Positions 19,433 through 29,305 of a stretch of DNA of 64,000 nt are shown piece after piece. Origin of the DNA: Methanosarcina sp. UBA289 (GTDB lineage Archaea > Halobacteriota > Methanosarcinia > Methanosarcinales > Methanosarcinaceae); the NCBI GenBank assembly GCA_002496565.1, contig DAKJ01000018.1, positions 648,572 to 712,571 on the forward strand. Direction: 5' to 3'. How positions within the stretch are numbered: position 1 is the first letter of the stretch; every line of letters starts with the position of its first letter. Made by a program: the position numbers and the translations under genes. The notes beneath the pieces are model-generated. The model was not told the DNA's origin and did not search any database. It saw only the letters and a list, made by a program, of their open reading frames with translations.

Positions 19433-20359
19433 TCACTGTTCTCCCTTCCTTACGCCTTTTGAGTTTCGGTTAAAAGTCCCAGAGAATCTGGATAACAGTC
19501 CTCCAAGCCCTTGATTCCTGTAGTAAGCCCGTATTTCAGAATCCTGAATTTTCTTCTCCCTTCTAATCGCCGAGCCAAAATACCCCAAGAAATAAGCAGC
19601 ACCTGTATAATATGGGGACTTCACGGAATAATAAAGCGCGTTTAGAAGAGCCATGAAAGAATTTTTACCAAGATAATAAGCCATCCAACCGTTCTTTATG
19701 TATCCACTCCAGAGCCCATTAGCTGCACTCGTTTTACGTTTTTGAATTTGGACTACATCGGCATACTGCATTAGCCGCCAGCCTCTCAAGAGAGCTCTTA
19801 TATTGGAAATCGAATCTGGAGATGGCTCAACCTCATATCCCCCAGTCTCGAGGAAACACTCTTTCTTCCATATTCTTCCTGTGCCACGAGGAAGGCTTTT
19901 TTTAGTCACTTCCAAGGAAAGTTTCCCATCATTCTCATAATAGATTCCCCCACTTACTATTCCGAGAGAATTGTCCTTTTCAAACTCAGCCAGAAGTTTT
20001 CCAAAATAGTTTTCTTCAAGAACCGTATCAGCATCAAGAAGACCTATATACTCAAATTCGATATTTTTTTTCCTACAATACTCAAGTGCATAGTCAAAGC
20101 CTTGTTTACAGACATAACTATAGTGAAAAGTAATATCCCTTGGCCTTGGAGGTAATCTTATGCTCTGGATCCAGGAACAATTTGCCTTCAGATCTTCGAG
20201 AATACGTGGCGTCCCATCTGTACTCCCATCATCGACTATAATCCATAACTCAGGTTTTAATTTCTGTCCTATTACAGATTTTGAGACTTCGGTCAGATTT
20301 TTTTCTTCATTCTTTGCAGGAGTAATCAGCAAATATTTCTCTTTTAATTCAGGCCCCAT
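19433..20359 (-). CDS. Family 2 glycosyltransferase
   Basis: 308 residues of GT-A fold. Motifs are LLITPAKNEEKNL at the start, IIVDDGSTDGT near residue 40, IGLLDADTVLE with the metal-binding DAD near residue 105, and GTGRIWKKECFLETGG. GWRLMQYADV follows, near the position of the usual catalytic region. There is no strong membrane helix, only a moderately hydrophobic C-terminal third. It transfers a sugar from a nucleotide donor in the cytoplasm. The ATG lies inside the end of the deacetylase gene, overlapping it by 11 bases, so translation is probably coupled. The neighbours (DUF354, deacetylase, GT4, FemAB-like) suggest one assembly unit. Confidence 0.87.
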   Translation of the reverse strand: MGPELKEKYLLITPAKNEEKNLTEVSKSVIGQKLKPELWIIVDDGSTDGTPRILEDLKANCSWIQSIRLPPRPRDITFHYSYVCKQGFDYALEYCRKKNIEFEYIGLLDADTVLEENYFGKLLAEFEKDNSLGIVSGGIYYENDGKLSLEVTKKSLPRGTGRIWKKECFLETGGYEVEPSPDSISNIRALLRGWRLMQYADVVQIQKRKTSAANGLWSGYIKNGWMAYYLGKNSFMALLNALYYSVKSPYYTGAAYFLGYFGSAIRREKKIQDSEIRAYYRNQGLGGLLSRFSGTFNRNSKGVRKGEQ

Positions 20360-21398
20360 CTGCCCACCACCTGTAAATTTCTTCCCCGCTTGTCATCCAG
20401 GCCCCTTTTCTGGAGCAGTACTGAAGCACCTTCTCGTAAAGCCTCACCCAATCTTTTCGGAAGTCGCAGCTGAATACGAAATTATGCCACAGCAGGGTAA
20501 TAACACCGTTGAGACTTGCTGTAGTGTCAATCAAATTTCTTGTGCGCTCCCAAGCTTCGTCAAAAGATTTAGAAGTAGAAAAGAGAGCAGTATCCATAAC
20601 GACAAGTGGAACTTCGAGAATGTCAATCTCTTTTCCTGTGTTAAGGTTATATGGAATGAAAGGATGGCACATTCCGTTCCTGAAACCAACTGAGTATCTG
20701 TGCCCAAAAGTGGAATCATAGCTAAAACCAGCATCTGCAAGTATTTCCCAAGAGTCAGGAGTTTTGAACCTTAGGTAGTGATTGCGAAAACCTATGATTT
20801 TTTTACCCAGAATTGCTTCAAGGCTTTCTTTTTCTTTTTTTATTTTTTCTGGATTATCATATGAATAGTAGCCTCCGTGGAGACCAATTTCCCACCCCCT
20901 ATCGGAAACCTCTCCAAGATGGTGTTGTATGTCATCTATATTATACCTAAATCGTACTGGATCTGCTTCTGCAGTAATGAAATAAAAAGAGGACTTTGCT
21001 TCAAAACTGGCTTCAAGATCCATAATTTTAGAAAAATTAAGGTAAGGGGAGTAGTCTATTCCTCTCAATTTCCAGAGTGATTGAGCTAAAAATTCTTGAA
21101 AATTCAACTGCTTAAGGCAATAAGCTGACGACAATAAGCTATGGGAAAGAGGTGGGTAAATATCGTCTACGTCGTGAGTCAAACAAACGGCAAATGATTT
21201 ATTTTCAGGAAATTCGACCTGCATCCCATTTTCTATAAGATATCTTGAGACCTCAGGTTCAGAAGCATTTCGTAGATCTTTTTCAGAGAAAAGAAAACGA
21301 TGGTGCTCATCCAGCTTCTCGGGAGAATATTCTTCTTTTCGAGTGAAAAGATCCCATATTTCTTGGTTGTTCATCAGTAATTCATGCATAAGACTCAT
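20349..21398 (-). CDS. Polysaccharide deacetylase-like protein, long family
   Basis: 349 residues. An N-terminal region of about 75 residues (NNQEIWDLFTRKEEY, EVSRYLIENGM) precedes a NodB-type core. The core has FAVCLTHDVDDIYP with the catalytic Asp, SSFYFITAEAD, GWEIGLHGGYYSYD (His of the metal site) and IGFRNHYLRF. Near the end come ILEVPLVVMDT and ITLLWHNFVF. It shares its whole length with the gene at 52949 and with the relic at 12960. The likely role is N- or O-deacetylation of a polysaccharide intermediate. The start may be the fourth codon (ATG, MHELLMNN), which aligns with the start of the 52949 protein. It overlaps DUF354 by 17 bases and GT2 by 11, indicating one transcript. Confidence 0.8.
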   Translation of the reverse strand: MSLMHELLMNNQEIWDLFTRKEEYSPEKLDEHHRFLFSEKDLRNASEPEVSRYLIENGMQVEFPENKSFAVCLTHDVDDIYPPLSHSLLSSAYCLKQLNFQEFLAQSLWKLRGIDYSPYLNFSKIMDLEASFEAKSSFYFITAEADPVRFRYNIDDIQHHLGEVSDRGWEIGLHGGYYSYDNPEKIKKEKESLEAILGKKIIGFRNHYLRFKTPDSWEILADAGFSYDSTFGHRYSVGFRNGMCHPFIPYNLNTGKEIDILEVPLVVMDTALFSTSKSFDEAWERTRNLIDTTASLNGVITLLWHNFVFSCDFRKDWVRLYEKVLQYCSRKGAWMTSGEEIYRWWADGA

Positions 21399-22455
21399 CC
21401 GAAACCGAAGATAAAGAAAATCCAGATTTTTTATCAGGAAGACTTTCTATAAGCTTGACCATGAAATCGGTAACATTGATTTTATCCCTGAGAAGAGCAT
21501 CCTTTTTCAGACTCCAGGTTTTCTTAAGTTCCGAATCGTTAAGAAGTTCTATAATTTTTGTCAGAGCAGATTTCGAATCATTGTAATTAAAAAGCAAACC
21601 GTACTTCTTCTCAAGTTCGGAAAAGTTCCCCATAGTTCCCGCGAGAGTGGAAATATAAATTGATGGAGTTCCCAGGATTGCACTCTCAACAGCCATCGTT
21701 GCCCCTTCACCCACATACAGAGTAGCATAATAGAGCAAATGATGAATTTTTTCTGGGGAGACCCGAATTCTATACTTTTCAAATTCTTTATCTAGAGGCC
21801 CTTCTGAGGTTATGAATACTTTTCCGAATTTTTCGGCTTCCTGGACAAGTGACACTTTATTTTTGATTCCATGTTGGCCTACATCATGATGTGCACCCCA
21901 TGAAACGAAACGAAGGATTGTAAAAGGCTCCCCCTCCTCTACCCCGAGGTCTTTCAGGATCTCAGGATTGGGAGTAAAATAAGCTGGGTGAAGATAAGCT
22001 AGTTCATGATATCCACTATACCTTATCTGTTTTTGTCCTTCATTTTTTAGATAGCATGAAGGAGTACAAATTATGTCACAGAAGGGATAGGTTAACTTCT
22101 GGGCCAGTACTGCGTGTTCGGTGTCGTTAAAAATTATGGATTTTTTCCGCTGTATCCAGGATATCTGAGCAACAGCTGGAGAAAGTATACCCATAAAAAG
22201 GTCAGGATCAAATTGCTGGGTAATTTTAAAAGTTTTGAATTCTCTTATGAACCATTCTTCAACCAAATTAATCTTTCCTGGTTTTACTTTGCTCAAAACC
22301 GTATGCGGAATTCTGTAGGCGTTTAAGAGCTCTATTACTACGTCCTTATCCCGCGAGACTACCATTACCTGATGTCCTTTTTTCTCAAGACTCCATATAA
22401 TGTTTTTAAAAAAATGAACATGGGCTGGATGCCCTATATCAATAAGAACTCTCAA
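21382..22455 (-). CDS. DUF354 GT-B-like protein (UDP-GlcNAc 2-epimerase/glycosyltransferase fold)
   Basis: About 357 residues. The N terminus RVLIDIGHPAHVHFFKNIIW is diagnostic of DUF354, a GT-B-fold family related to UDP-GlcNAc 2-epimerases and MurG-type transferases. The C-terminal half has FVSWGAHHDVG, VFITSEGPLD and YVGEGATMAVESAILGTPSI, the last resembling a nucleotide-sugar pocket. I place the start at the TTG of 22455, where GGAGTGA lies five bases upstream and where the family usually begins; the open frame extends 36 codons further without family likeness. It heads the minus-strand run and overlaps the deacetylase by 17 bases. The reaction is not established; sugar transfer or epimerisation of an amino-sugar nucleotide is likely. 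Confidence 0.78.
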   Translation of the reverse strand: MRVLIDIGHPAHVHFFKNIIWSLEKKGHQVMVVSRDKDVVIELLNAYRIPHTVLSKVKPGKINLVEEWFIREFKTFKITQQFDPDLFMGILSPAVAQISWIQRKKSIIFNDTEHAVLAQKLTYPFCDIICTPSCYLKNEGQKQIRYSGYHELAYLHPAYFTPNPEILKDLGVEEGEPFTILRFVSWGAHHDVGQHGIKNKVSLVQEAEKFGKVFITSEGPLDKEFEKYRIRVSPEKIHHLLYYATLYVGEGATMAVESAILGTPSIYISTLAGTMGNFSELEKKYGLLFNYNDSKSALTKIIELLNDSELKKTWSLKKDALLRDKINVTDFMVKLIESLPDKKSGFSLSSVSDESYA

Positions 22456-23052
22456 CTTTTTCACTCCCCAATTAATATTTCCTAAAACTGTAATAACTAA
22501 AAGAGATAAACAGTCTGTCTGTACGAATATCCTTCGAGACTGAGGATAGGAAATTAACTTCAAACCAAGTTTGAAAGCAAATTAGGCAAATGAATATAAC
22601 AATAAACAAATCAAGAAATCTTCCTGCCTTTTTCTGCCTTACTAAAAGTATGCAGTCAAATCCTGGTATTCACTCTGCCCCGATTCCGAACCGTTCTGTC
22701 AGATAGACTTATCCCACCTCACTCTACCTTAAAAGATAGTAACTATCCTGTTCCAGCGGTTAGAGTGACCCCCTTAATAGCGTCCTTGAGAAAATTAATT
22801 TTTTACTACAGATATAGTTACTAACAAACAATATTATGACTAGAAGATAAATGGCTCAAAAATAAATAATTATGGAAACAGAGTTACTGAACTAAGATAA
22901 CTAGAATTATCAGTGTGGAAATTTATAGTCATTTTAACCTAGGAAATAGGAAAATAAGTATTATTCAACCTCTGATATTTGGGCAGAAAAATACACTTGC
23001 TAGAAGGAATAGAAGAATTACTGGATAAATAAATTAATTAACTTTCGGCCAG
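22456..23052. other. Intergenic, about 600 bases
   Basis: AT-rich, with a somewhat more GC-rich patch at 22640-22790. No ORF, tRNA or convincing hairpin was recognised. The promoter of the 22455-17087 run should lie in its left part. Confidence 0.35.
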
Positions 23053-23331
23053 TTAGTTTGCAAATATTATTTTAAAGCTTGCAAAGAGGAAACTAGCAAT
23101 AAAGCATATTATAAGAGGATAAATTCCCATATCCATTGAATCTACCGAAAACTCGTCTTCTTCCTTGGAGACCAGCAGCATTTCCTTCATACCTATAAGG
23201 GCGATTAATCCTATGACCGTAATTTGATAATATGTAGGGATTCCAAAATCCGTTGAGAGAAAACAGATACCTAAATCTGGGAGAGAACTTCCCATTGCAA
23301 AATCTGTACCCATGCCAAGTATTGAAATCAT
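23053..23331 (-). CDS. Small two-helix membrane protein, orphan member of an unnamed family
   Basis: 92 residues with two hydrophobic segments, about 33-48 (ITVIGLIALIG) and 70-90. Between them lies a polar stretch, KEMLLVSKEEDEF, then SMDMGIYPLIICF. The same plan occurs at 47591 and 60860: a Gly/Ser/Thr-rich N terminus, helix 1, K/RE or RD, a leucine, an S-containing polar link, then S-(L/M)-(N/D)-M-x-I-x-PLL and helix 2. I know no function for it. The ATG at 23331 has GGGGGAT six bases upstream, which supports it being real. Unlike the other two copies it has no DUF1616 or CPBP gene beside it. It lies divergent to ugd. Confidence 0.65.
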   Translation of the reverse strand: MISILGMGTDFAMGSSLPDLGICFLSTDFGIPTYYQITVIGLIALIGMKEMLLVSKEEDEFSVDSMDMGIYPLIICFIASFLFASFKIIFAN

Positions 23332-23594
23332 TATAAATCCCCCAAAATTTCTGTAAAGGAATTATCTAGACATGTACTAAATTCTAGCTATACGGTATAA
23401 ACGTTAAACTATATAAACATATGAAAAGAGATTGAGAGATTTACTACACAATTATAAAAAGAGATAAAGAAATTTACTACATAAGACAGGATAAATTACC
23501 GAGTTCCAAAGTAGACTTGGAAGGATGTCCTATCAAAAAATAAATAAGAATTGGGATTGATTACTCTCCAATTCTCAATGAAGAGGTTTAATTT

Positions 23595-24878
23595 ATGAAA
23601 ATTTCCGTTATAGGGTCAGGATATGTGGGCTCAGTCACAGCCGCGTGTTTTGCAGAAGTAGGGCATGAGGTTGTCTGTGTAGATATCGACAAGAAAAAAA
23701 TGGATCAGATAAATTCAGGCATCCCCCCCATATATGAAGAGGGACTTGGAGAGCTTTTGCAAAAACATGCCGGAAAATGTCTCACTGCAACTACTGACTA
23801 TGAATCTGCCATCAGGAATACGGACATTTCCTTTATCTGCGTAGGGACTCCTTCCGCAGAAGATGGAAGCATAGACCTTTCAATTGTCCGTGCGGCAGCA
23901 GCAAGCATAGGGGCAGTGCTAGCAAAGAAAAATGGATACCATGTAGTGGTTGTTAAAAGCACAGTTGTGCCCGAAACAACTGAAAAATTTGTTCTTCCTA
24001 TCCTTGAAGAAGCCTCAGGAAAGACAGCAGGGAAAGACTTTGGAGTTGCAATGAACCCTGAGTTCCTTAGAGAAGGAAAAGCCGTCTACGACTTCATGAA
24101 TCCTGATAAAATAGTTGTTGGAGCAATTGACCAGAAATCTGGGGATTGTGTCTCGGAACTCTATCGAACTTTTAAATGTGAAGTCACCCGCACTAATCTA
24201 TCAACAGCAGAAATGATCAAATACGCAAATAATTCCCTTTTGGCAACCAAAATATCCTTTGTAAATGAAATTGGAAATATTTGTAAGAAGTTAAAAGTTG
24301 ACACTTATGAGGTTATGGAAGCAGTTGGTAAGGATTCCAGAATATCCCCAAGATTTTTGAATTCAGGAGCTGGATTTGGAGGTTCCTGTTTCCCAAAAGA
24401 TGTAAAAGCACTTATAGGAAAAGCAAAAGAAATAGGATATTCTCCAGTGCTTCTGGAATCCGTAATCGGTGTAAACGAAAAACAACCAATTATAATGACA
24501 GAAATACTCCAGAGTAAAATAGGAAACCTTGCGGGCAAAAAGGTTGCAGTCCTTGGGCTTGCCTTTAAGAACGAGACTGATGATATAAGGGAGTCCAGAT
24601 CCACCCCTGTCATTGCTGAGCTTCTAAGATTAGGAGCAGAGGTTTCGGCTTATGATCCAATGGCAACCGAGAATATGAAGCGGATCTTCCCGACAATTGA
24701 ATACTTCGGGAAAGCTAAAGATGCTCTTGAGGGTGCTGACGCCTGCCTTGTAATGACAGAATGGGATGAGTTCAAGCAGCTTGATTCTGAATTTGAAGTC
24801 ATGAAAGAAAAGATAGTAATTGACGGAAGGCGGGTAATTAAAGCGAAAAATATAGATTATGAGGGGCTCTGCTGGTAA
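23595..24878 (+). CDS. ugd: UDP-glucose 6-dehydrogenase
   Basis: 427 residues, the usual length. The NAD site is ISVIGSGYVGSVTAACFAEVG at the start. FICVGTPSAEDGS follows, then MNPEFLREGKAVYDFMNPD near 153-171, YANNSLLATKISFVNEI and the catalytic GAGFGGSCFPKDV with Cys at about 265. The C-terminal domain has LGLAFKNETDDIRESRS. This is the UDP-glucose/UDP-GlcA class, unlike the WbpA-type enzyme at 51462. It oxidises UDP-glucose twice to UDP-glucuronate in the cytoplasm, a precursor needed for glucuronate-containing polymers such as methanochondroitin. GAGGT lies six bases before the ATG. It converges with galU, whose product feeds it. Confidence 0.93.
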   Translation: MKISVIGSGYVGSVTAACFAEVGHEVVCVDIDKKKMDQINSGIPPIYEEGLGELLQKHAGKCLTATTDYESAIRNTDISFICVGTPSAEDGSIDLSIVRAAAASIGAVLAKKNGYHVVVVKSTVVPETTEKFVLPILEEASGKTAGKDFGVAMNPEFLREGKAVYDFMNPDKIVVGAIDQKSGDCVSELYRTFKCEVTRTNLSTAEMIKYANNSLLATKISFVNEIGNICKKLKVDTYEVMEAVGKDSRISPRFLNSGAGFGGSCFPKDVKALIGKAKEIGYSPVLLESVIGVNEKQPIIMTEILQSKIGNLAGKKVAVLGLAFKNETDDIRESRSTPVIAELLRLGAEVSAYDPMATENMKRIFPTIEYFGKAKDALEGADACLVMTEWDEFKQLDSEFEVMKEKIVIDGRRVIKAKNIDYEGLCW

Positions 24879-24889
24879 AAACCAGCAGA
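24868..24889 (+). terminator. Hairpin overlapping the ugd stop codon
   Basis: Nine-base arms (24868-24876 with 24881-24889, tctgctggt/accagcaga) enclose a four-base loop, and T-rich sequence follows to about 24910. The TAA stop of ugd (24876-24878) lies in the stem and loop. The form is that of an intrinsic terminator between two convergent genes. Confidence 0.6.
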
Positions 24890-24969
24890 AATTATTTCCC
24901 CTTTTTATTTAAATTAGGCAGTTTAACTTTGCTGGCCTTTAATTTCCTTATTTATAGATCTTATTTGCC

Positions 24970-25848
24970 TTAAGGTTCCTTTACCGCTGCTAAAATTTCC
25001 CTTAGGTATTCGAGTACGTCATCTCTGAGGTTTTCATTTTCAAGAGCAAAATCCACTATTGATTTTACGTATCCTAATCTGTCGCCGGTATCGAACCTTT
25101 TTCCCTTGAACCTGCAGGCGTAGATCATCTGTGACTTACTAAGAACCCGGATACCATCAGTCAGCTGGATTTCGTTTCCAACTCCGGTTCCAGCTTCTTT
25201 TATACAATCAAAAATTTCAGGGGTGAAAACGTAGCGGCCTATTGCTCCAAGATTGGAAGGAGCATTTTCAGGTGACGGTTTTTCAACGATATCCTCCATT
25301 TCATAGAGAGAATCATTGAGTGGTTTTCCCTTTATAATCCCGTAGCTGCTCAATTTTTCATAAGGAACTTCTTCAACTGCAAGCGTGGACCTGCCATATT
25401 TTTCGAAATTTTCAATGAGCTGGGCAGTGCAGGGCTTATCATTCACAATAATATCGTCTCCGAGAAGAACGGCGAAAGGCTCGTCTCCAATATGGTTTTC
25501 TGCCCTGAGAACTGCGTCTCCAAGACCATTGGGCTCTTTCTGGCGGATATAGTGAATATCAACAAGTGAAGAAACGTCCCTGACAAGCTTAAGAAGTTCA
25601 GTGTTGTGCTTTTTCGCAAGGTGCATCTCGAGTTCAGGAGAATCATCAAAATAGTCCTCAATTGCTCGTTTGCCCCTGCCTGTGATAATGATAATATCCT
25701 CAATTCCAGAGGCAATAGCTTCCTCAACAACGTACTGTATTACAGGTGTGTCAATTATAGGAAGCATTTCTTTTGGCATTGACTTGGTAGCAGGCAGGAA
25801 ACGGGTTCCAAGGCCGGCAGCCGGAATAAGTGCTTTTTTAACGGTCAA
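24970..25848 (-). CDS. galU: UTP-glucose-1-phosphate uridylyltransferase
   Basis: 292 residues with the full GalU pattern. KKALIPAAGLGTRFLPATKSMPKEMLPI is the nucleotide-binding signature (loop GLGTRF, then PKEML). It is followed by PVIQYVVEEAIASGIEDI, RQKEPNGLGDAVLRAE, FAVLLGDDI with the metal Asp, VEKPSPENAPSNLGAIGRYV and GNEIQLTDGIRVL. The enzyme makes UDP-glucose from glucose 1-phosphate and UTP. It supplies ugd (opposite strand, convergent) and the epimerase that starts 193 bases away. The start is a TTG with GGAGAG seven bases upstream. Confidence 0.94.
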   Translation of the reverse strand: MTVKKALIPAAGLGTRFLPATKSMPKEMLPIIDTPVIQYVVEEAIASGIEDIIIITGRGKRAIEDYFDDSPELEMHLAKKHNTELLKLVRDVSSLVDIHYIRQKEPNGLGDAVLRAENHIGDEPFAVLLGDDIIVNDKPCTAQLIENFEKYGRSTLAVEEVPYEKLSSYGIIKGKPLNDSLYEMEDIVEKPSPENAPSNLGAIGRYVFTPEIFDCIKEAGTGVGNEIQLTDGIRVLSKSQMIYACRFKGKRFDTGDRLGYVKSIVDFALENENLRDDVLEYLREILAAVKEP

Positions 25849-26041
25849 AATAAACTCTCCGGTAAAAGGAATTCTGGGAAAAGATTATTCATACAGTTGA
25901 ATAAAAATACTATCCAACCATAACATCTTTAATTTTTCCCTTATTATTTACTCCCATATAGGGAATGAAATAAAAGCATTTTCTGATTACTTCAAGAAAC
26001 TATAAAGCATTAATATAGAAAGATTGTCTGGAGAGTTTTTC

Positions 26042-27001
26042 ATGCCTGTAAAGAATAAAATACTTGTGACAGGAGGAGCCGGTTTTATAGGAAGCCACCT
26101 CGTAGATCGCTTTGTAGAAAAAGGAAATAAAGTTATTGTTTTTGATAACCTGAGTTCAGGAAAATTGGGATTTATAGAAAGTCATCTTGAAGACCCAGAT
26201 TTTACCCTGATAAAAGGAGATCTTCTCAACCAGGAGGCGATAGAGGAGGCCTGTAAAGATATTGACTTTGTTTGTCATGTGGCTGCAAATCCTGATGTCA
26301 GGCTTGGAGCTTTAGATACCAGAGTTCATCTAGATCAGAATATTCTGACGACCTATAACCTTCTGGAAGCGATGAGGAAAAATAATATAAAAAAAATTGC
26401 TTTTACTTCCACTTCAACAGTTTATGGGGAAGCGAGTGTTATGCCTACTCCGGAAGATTACGGCCCTCTTATTCCTATATCGCTTTATGGTGCCTCTAAA
26501 CTGGCCTGTGAAGCTTTTATTACTTCGTACTCTCATACTTTCGATATGCAGGCATGGATATTTCGCTTCGCAAATATCGTTGGCCCACGCAGCACACATG
26601 GAATTACGGTTGATTTCATAAAAAAGCTGCGAAAAAACTCCAATCTACTAGAAATCCTGGGAGATGGCAAGCAAGAAAAATCCTACCTCCATGTGTCGGA
26701 ATGCGTTGATGCGATATTGTTTTTAATCGAGAATAGCCAAGAAAAGGTAAATATCTTCAACATTGGCTCCGAGGATACTATCAGTTCCACAGAAATAGGA
26801 AAGGCTGTTATAGAAGAAATGGGGCTTTCTAATGTCGAATTTACCTATACAGGAGGGAACAGAGGCTGGAAAGGCGATGTGCCAAAAATGAGACTAGGGA
26901 TTGAAAAAATGAAGAGTTTGGGCTGGAAGCCGGCCTATACATCAGAGAGAAGCGTGAGAGAAACAGCTAGAGCGTTACTTGAGGAAAAATTAGTAGAATA
27001 A
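26042..27001 (+). CDS. galE: NAD-dependent nucleotide-sugar 4-epimerase (GalE-like)
   Basis: 319 residues of extended SDR fold. ILVTGGAGFIGSHLVDRFVE is the NAD site, and FDNLSSGK is the usual second-strand motif. VCHVAANPDVR, STSTVYGEA and YGASKLACEAF follow, giving Tyr149 and Lys153 of the YxxxK pair, then FRFANIVGPRSTHG and LHVSECVDA. Archaeal proteins of this type interconvert UDP-glucose and UDP-galactose, some also the N-acetyl forms; which applies here cannot be told by eye, and a uronate epimerase is possible. The ATG at 26042 follows GGAGAG by seven bases; a TTG six codons earlier would put that site inside the gene. It is divergent to galU. Confidence 0.8.
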   Translation: MPVKNKILVTGGAGFIGSHLVDRFVEKGNKVIVFDNLSSGKLGFIESHLEDPDFTLIKGDLLNQEAIEEACKDIDFVCHVAANPDVRLGALDTRVHLDQNILTTYNLLEAMRKNNIKKIAFTSTSTVYGEASVMPTPEDYGPLIPISLYGASKLACEAFITSYSHTFDMQAWIFRFANIVGPRSTHGITVDFIKKLRKNSNLLEILGDGKQEKSYLHVSECVDAILFLIENSQEKVNIFNIGSEDTISSTEIGKAVIEEMGLSNVEFTYTGGNRGWKGDVPKMRLGIEKMKSLGWKPAYTSERSVRETARALLEEKLVE

Positions 27002-27059
27002 TTTAAGTTCAGTTTTTCCTAAATTAATATTTTTTGGCCAGTATAACAATAAAGATAAA

Positions 27060-28529
27060 TTATTGCTTAAATTCGCTTTTGACCCTGAATAAATATCTTC
27101 TTATTAAAGAAAGCTCGTGGTCGCTGAATCCGCCTATCAACAACATTACAACAAAATATATAATTACACCCATACCTGAAATCTCGAAAAGCTCAAGGAT
27201 GCTGGAGATAGCAAAGTAGGAAACAAAGAAATACATAGCTATCGAGGACAGAATGCTTTTTGCAATATCATAAAGATAAAAATCAAGTTTAAAGTGTTTT
27301 AAGGAAATATGCATGCAAAGCACAGCCATTAAAAAGTAAGAAAATAACGTTGACAGTGAAGCCCCAACAATTCCAATAGAAGGTATCAGCAGAAGGTTAA
27401 TTAATACATTCGAAACTGCTGCAATAATGTTGATATAGGTCGTAGTTTTTGTTTGCTTGATGAGGAGCATTGTGTTGACAAATATCTGGAAGATTCCTGC
27501 CAGGAGGCCAGAGAAGGCAATAACGGGAATTACAAACCAACCCGAAAGAAAATCTTCAGTGGTAAGGATTCCAAGCAAAGGTTTTGCAAGAGCTGAAAGC
27601 CCGAAGACTGCAGGAATCGAAATAAGAAGGAAATATCTCAGAGAATGAGACATATAAATTCTTACTTCATCCATTTTATTTTCATCGAACAGCTTTGATA
27701 ACTCGGGAAGAAGAATGATCTGAAGAGAGCTTACAAAAAGCTGTATAAGACTACCAATTGAACAGGCTGCCGAATATACGCCCACACTTCTAAGGCCCAG
27801 AAAGTAGGTAACCATATATCGGTCACTTGATTCTGTAATCCATCTGATGAGTGAATTGGGGGTTAACGGTAGAGAAAATTGCAAATATTCTTTTATGTAA
27901 GTAAATCGAGGGATGATGAATCCTATTTGTGAGATTATCATCACAAGAGAAATTAGAAAAATAGAGCCTTGTACAAGTAAAGTAGCCGCGATTACACCAA
28001 GAAGTCCATATCCCATTTTGAGAAGAAAGAGAATGAAAAGTAATTTTCCAAATGTTTCAAAAAGGGTTAAGTAAGAATATGTCTGAATCTGTCTGAAAAC
28101 CCTGAAATAAAAAAGAGATACAGACTCGATCACACTGAGAAGAATTAAAAGGGAACCTGCCTGGATAAAATAAGTTGCGTGAGGATCTTTGAAACCAAAG
28201 GTTGCAAGAGGCTCTGCAAACGCATAGAGCAGAAATGAGGCCAGTAGACCGGATACAGTTACAAAAAAGAGAATTGAATACACAGCTTCCCTTATTATTT
28301 TGGTTTCCGTTTCAGAAGATAAAAATCGGACAAAACCCATAGAAAGGCCCATCAGTGCAAGGGGAGAGATAAGAGATACAGTGGTATTAATTTGAGCCCA
28401 GAGTCCGTAGTCGTATGTTCCAAGGGTTTTTGTGATTATCGGGAGTAGGAAGAAAGTCCCCAGGCTTGTAAGTACCTGAACTATCCCGATAAAACCAACA
28501 TCCTTTGCAAATTTTAGATATGACACCAT
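27060..28529 (-). CDS. Oligosaccharide flippase (Wzx/MATE-like)
   Basis: 489 residues with twelve to fourteen hydrophobic helices. The N terminus, GIVQVLTSLGTFFLLPIITK followed by LGTYDYGLWAQINTTVSL, is the standard start of the polysaccharide transporter family. GLRSVGVYSAACSIGSLIQL lies mid-protein. It would flip a lipid-linked oligosaccharide across the membrane. It is the most divergent of the three flippases here, so it may serve another glycan. The ATG is directly preceded by AAGGTGAT, close to the ideal ribosome site. It converges with the epimerase gene; the two stops are about 60 bases apart. Confidence 0.88.
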   Translation of the reverse strand: MVSYLKFAKDVGFIGIVQVLTSLGTFFLLPIITKTLGTYDYGLWAQINTTVSLISPLALMGLSMGFVRFLSSETETKIIREAVYSILFFVTVSGLLASFLLYAFAEPLATFGFKDPHATYFIQAGSLLILLSVIESVSLFYFRVFRQIQTYSYLTLFETFGKLLFILFLLKMGYGLLGVIAATLLVQGSIFLISLVMIISQIGFIIPRFTYIKEYLQFSLPLTPNSLIRWITESSDRYMVTYFLGLRSVGVYSAACSIGSLIQLFVSSLQIILLPELSKLFDENKMDEVRIYMSHSLRYFLLISIPAVFGLSALAKPLLGILTTEDFLSGWFVIPVIAFSGLLAGIFQIFVNTMLLIKQTKTTTYINIIAAVSNVLINLLLIPSIGIVGASLSTLFSYFLMAVLCMHISLKHFKLDFYLYDIAKSILSSIAMYFFVSYFAISSILELFEISGMGVIIYFVVMLLIGGFSDHELSLIRRYLFRVKSEFKQ

Positions 28530-29305
28530 ATCACCTTAAAAAAATTCCGTTTTTAAGAATTTTTATTGAAGAAATTTATGAAAATAGATTTACAGTAAAG
28601 TTTTTCTTACGACTTGACCCGACTTACTATCCAGAGCTTGATATTTAAATCCTTTTGAATACAGATCATCTTGCTAAGGTTTCAACCTTTCAGTAGAGGT
28701 CCTATATATAATTATATTATAAGTTTCATTCATGCAAAATACCTTTAGTTTTGAATTAGAAAATATTAAGATCTCATATATCGTCAGCGTTAACTTTAAG
28801 TTTTTTGTTAGTAGTTTTTTCAACAAAAACTAATCTCTAACTACTAACCCCAATAAGAGAATTCTACAAAAGATAAAAGCCTTTGCGTTTAGATTAATTT
28901 TATTAGAAGTTAAATGAGCATCTGGATATTACCTCATGAAAAACAGAAGTATAAGGTAAAAATAATTTAGAATTTAAAAAGGAAGTAAACTCTGGTTTAT
29001 TGGAAAATAAAATTAAAAATCTTATCGATGTAGACGTAGATCTAAAAAGTGTCTGACTTGAAAATAAAACTTTAAAAACATTAGTTAGTCTGATTGAAAA
29101 AATTAAGAAACGAATCCTGAAGAGAAGATCTAGAAACTAGACTAATTTGAATAAAAAGATTCCTTTAGAAGATCATAAATTCTTGCGTTTTTAGCGGATT
29201 AAAAAGAAGAATTTCCAAAACATCCGACACTCAGAAACATGCCCTCAAGTCGGAAGTGATGGAAATTTTCCTCGAGAATATAAAAACCTTACTTGTACAC
29301 TAGAT
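28530..29305. other. Intergenic, about 780 bases, possible gene remnant
   Basis: AT-rich. From about 28980 to 29240 a broken frame reads lysine- and leucine-rich pieces (ENKIKNLIDVDVDL, LENKTLKTLVSLIEKIKKR) between stops. It could be the wreck of a helical protein or chance in AT-rich DNA. No RNA gene was seen. Confidence 0.3.
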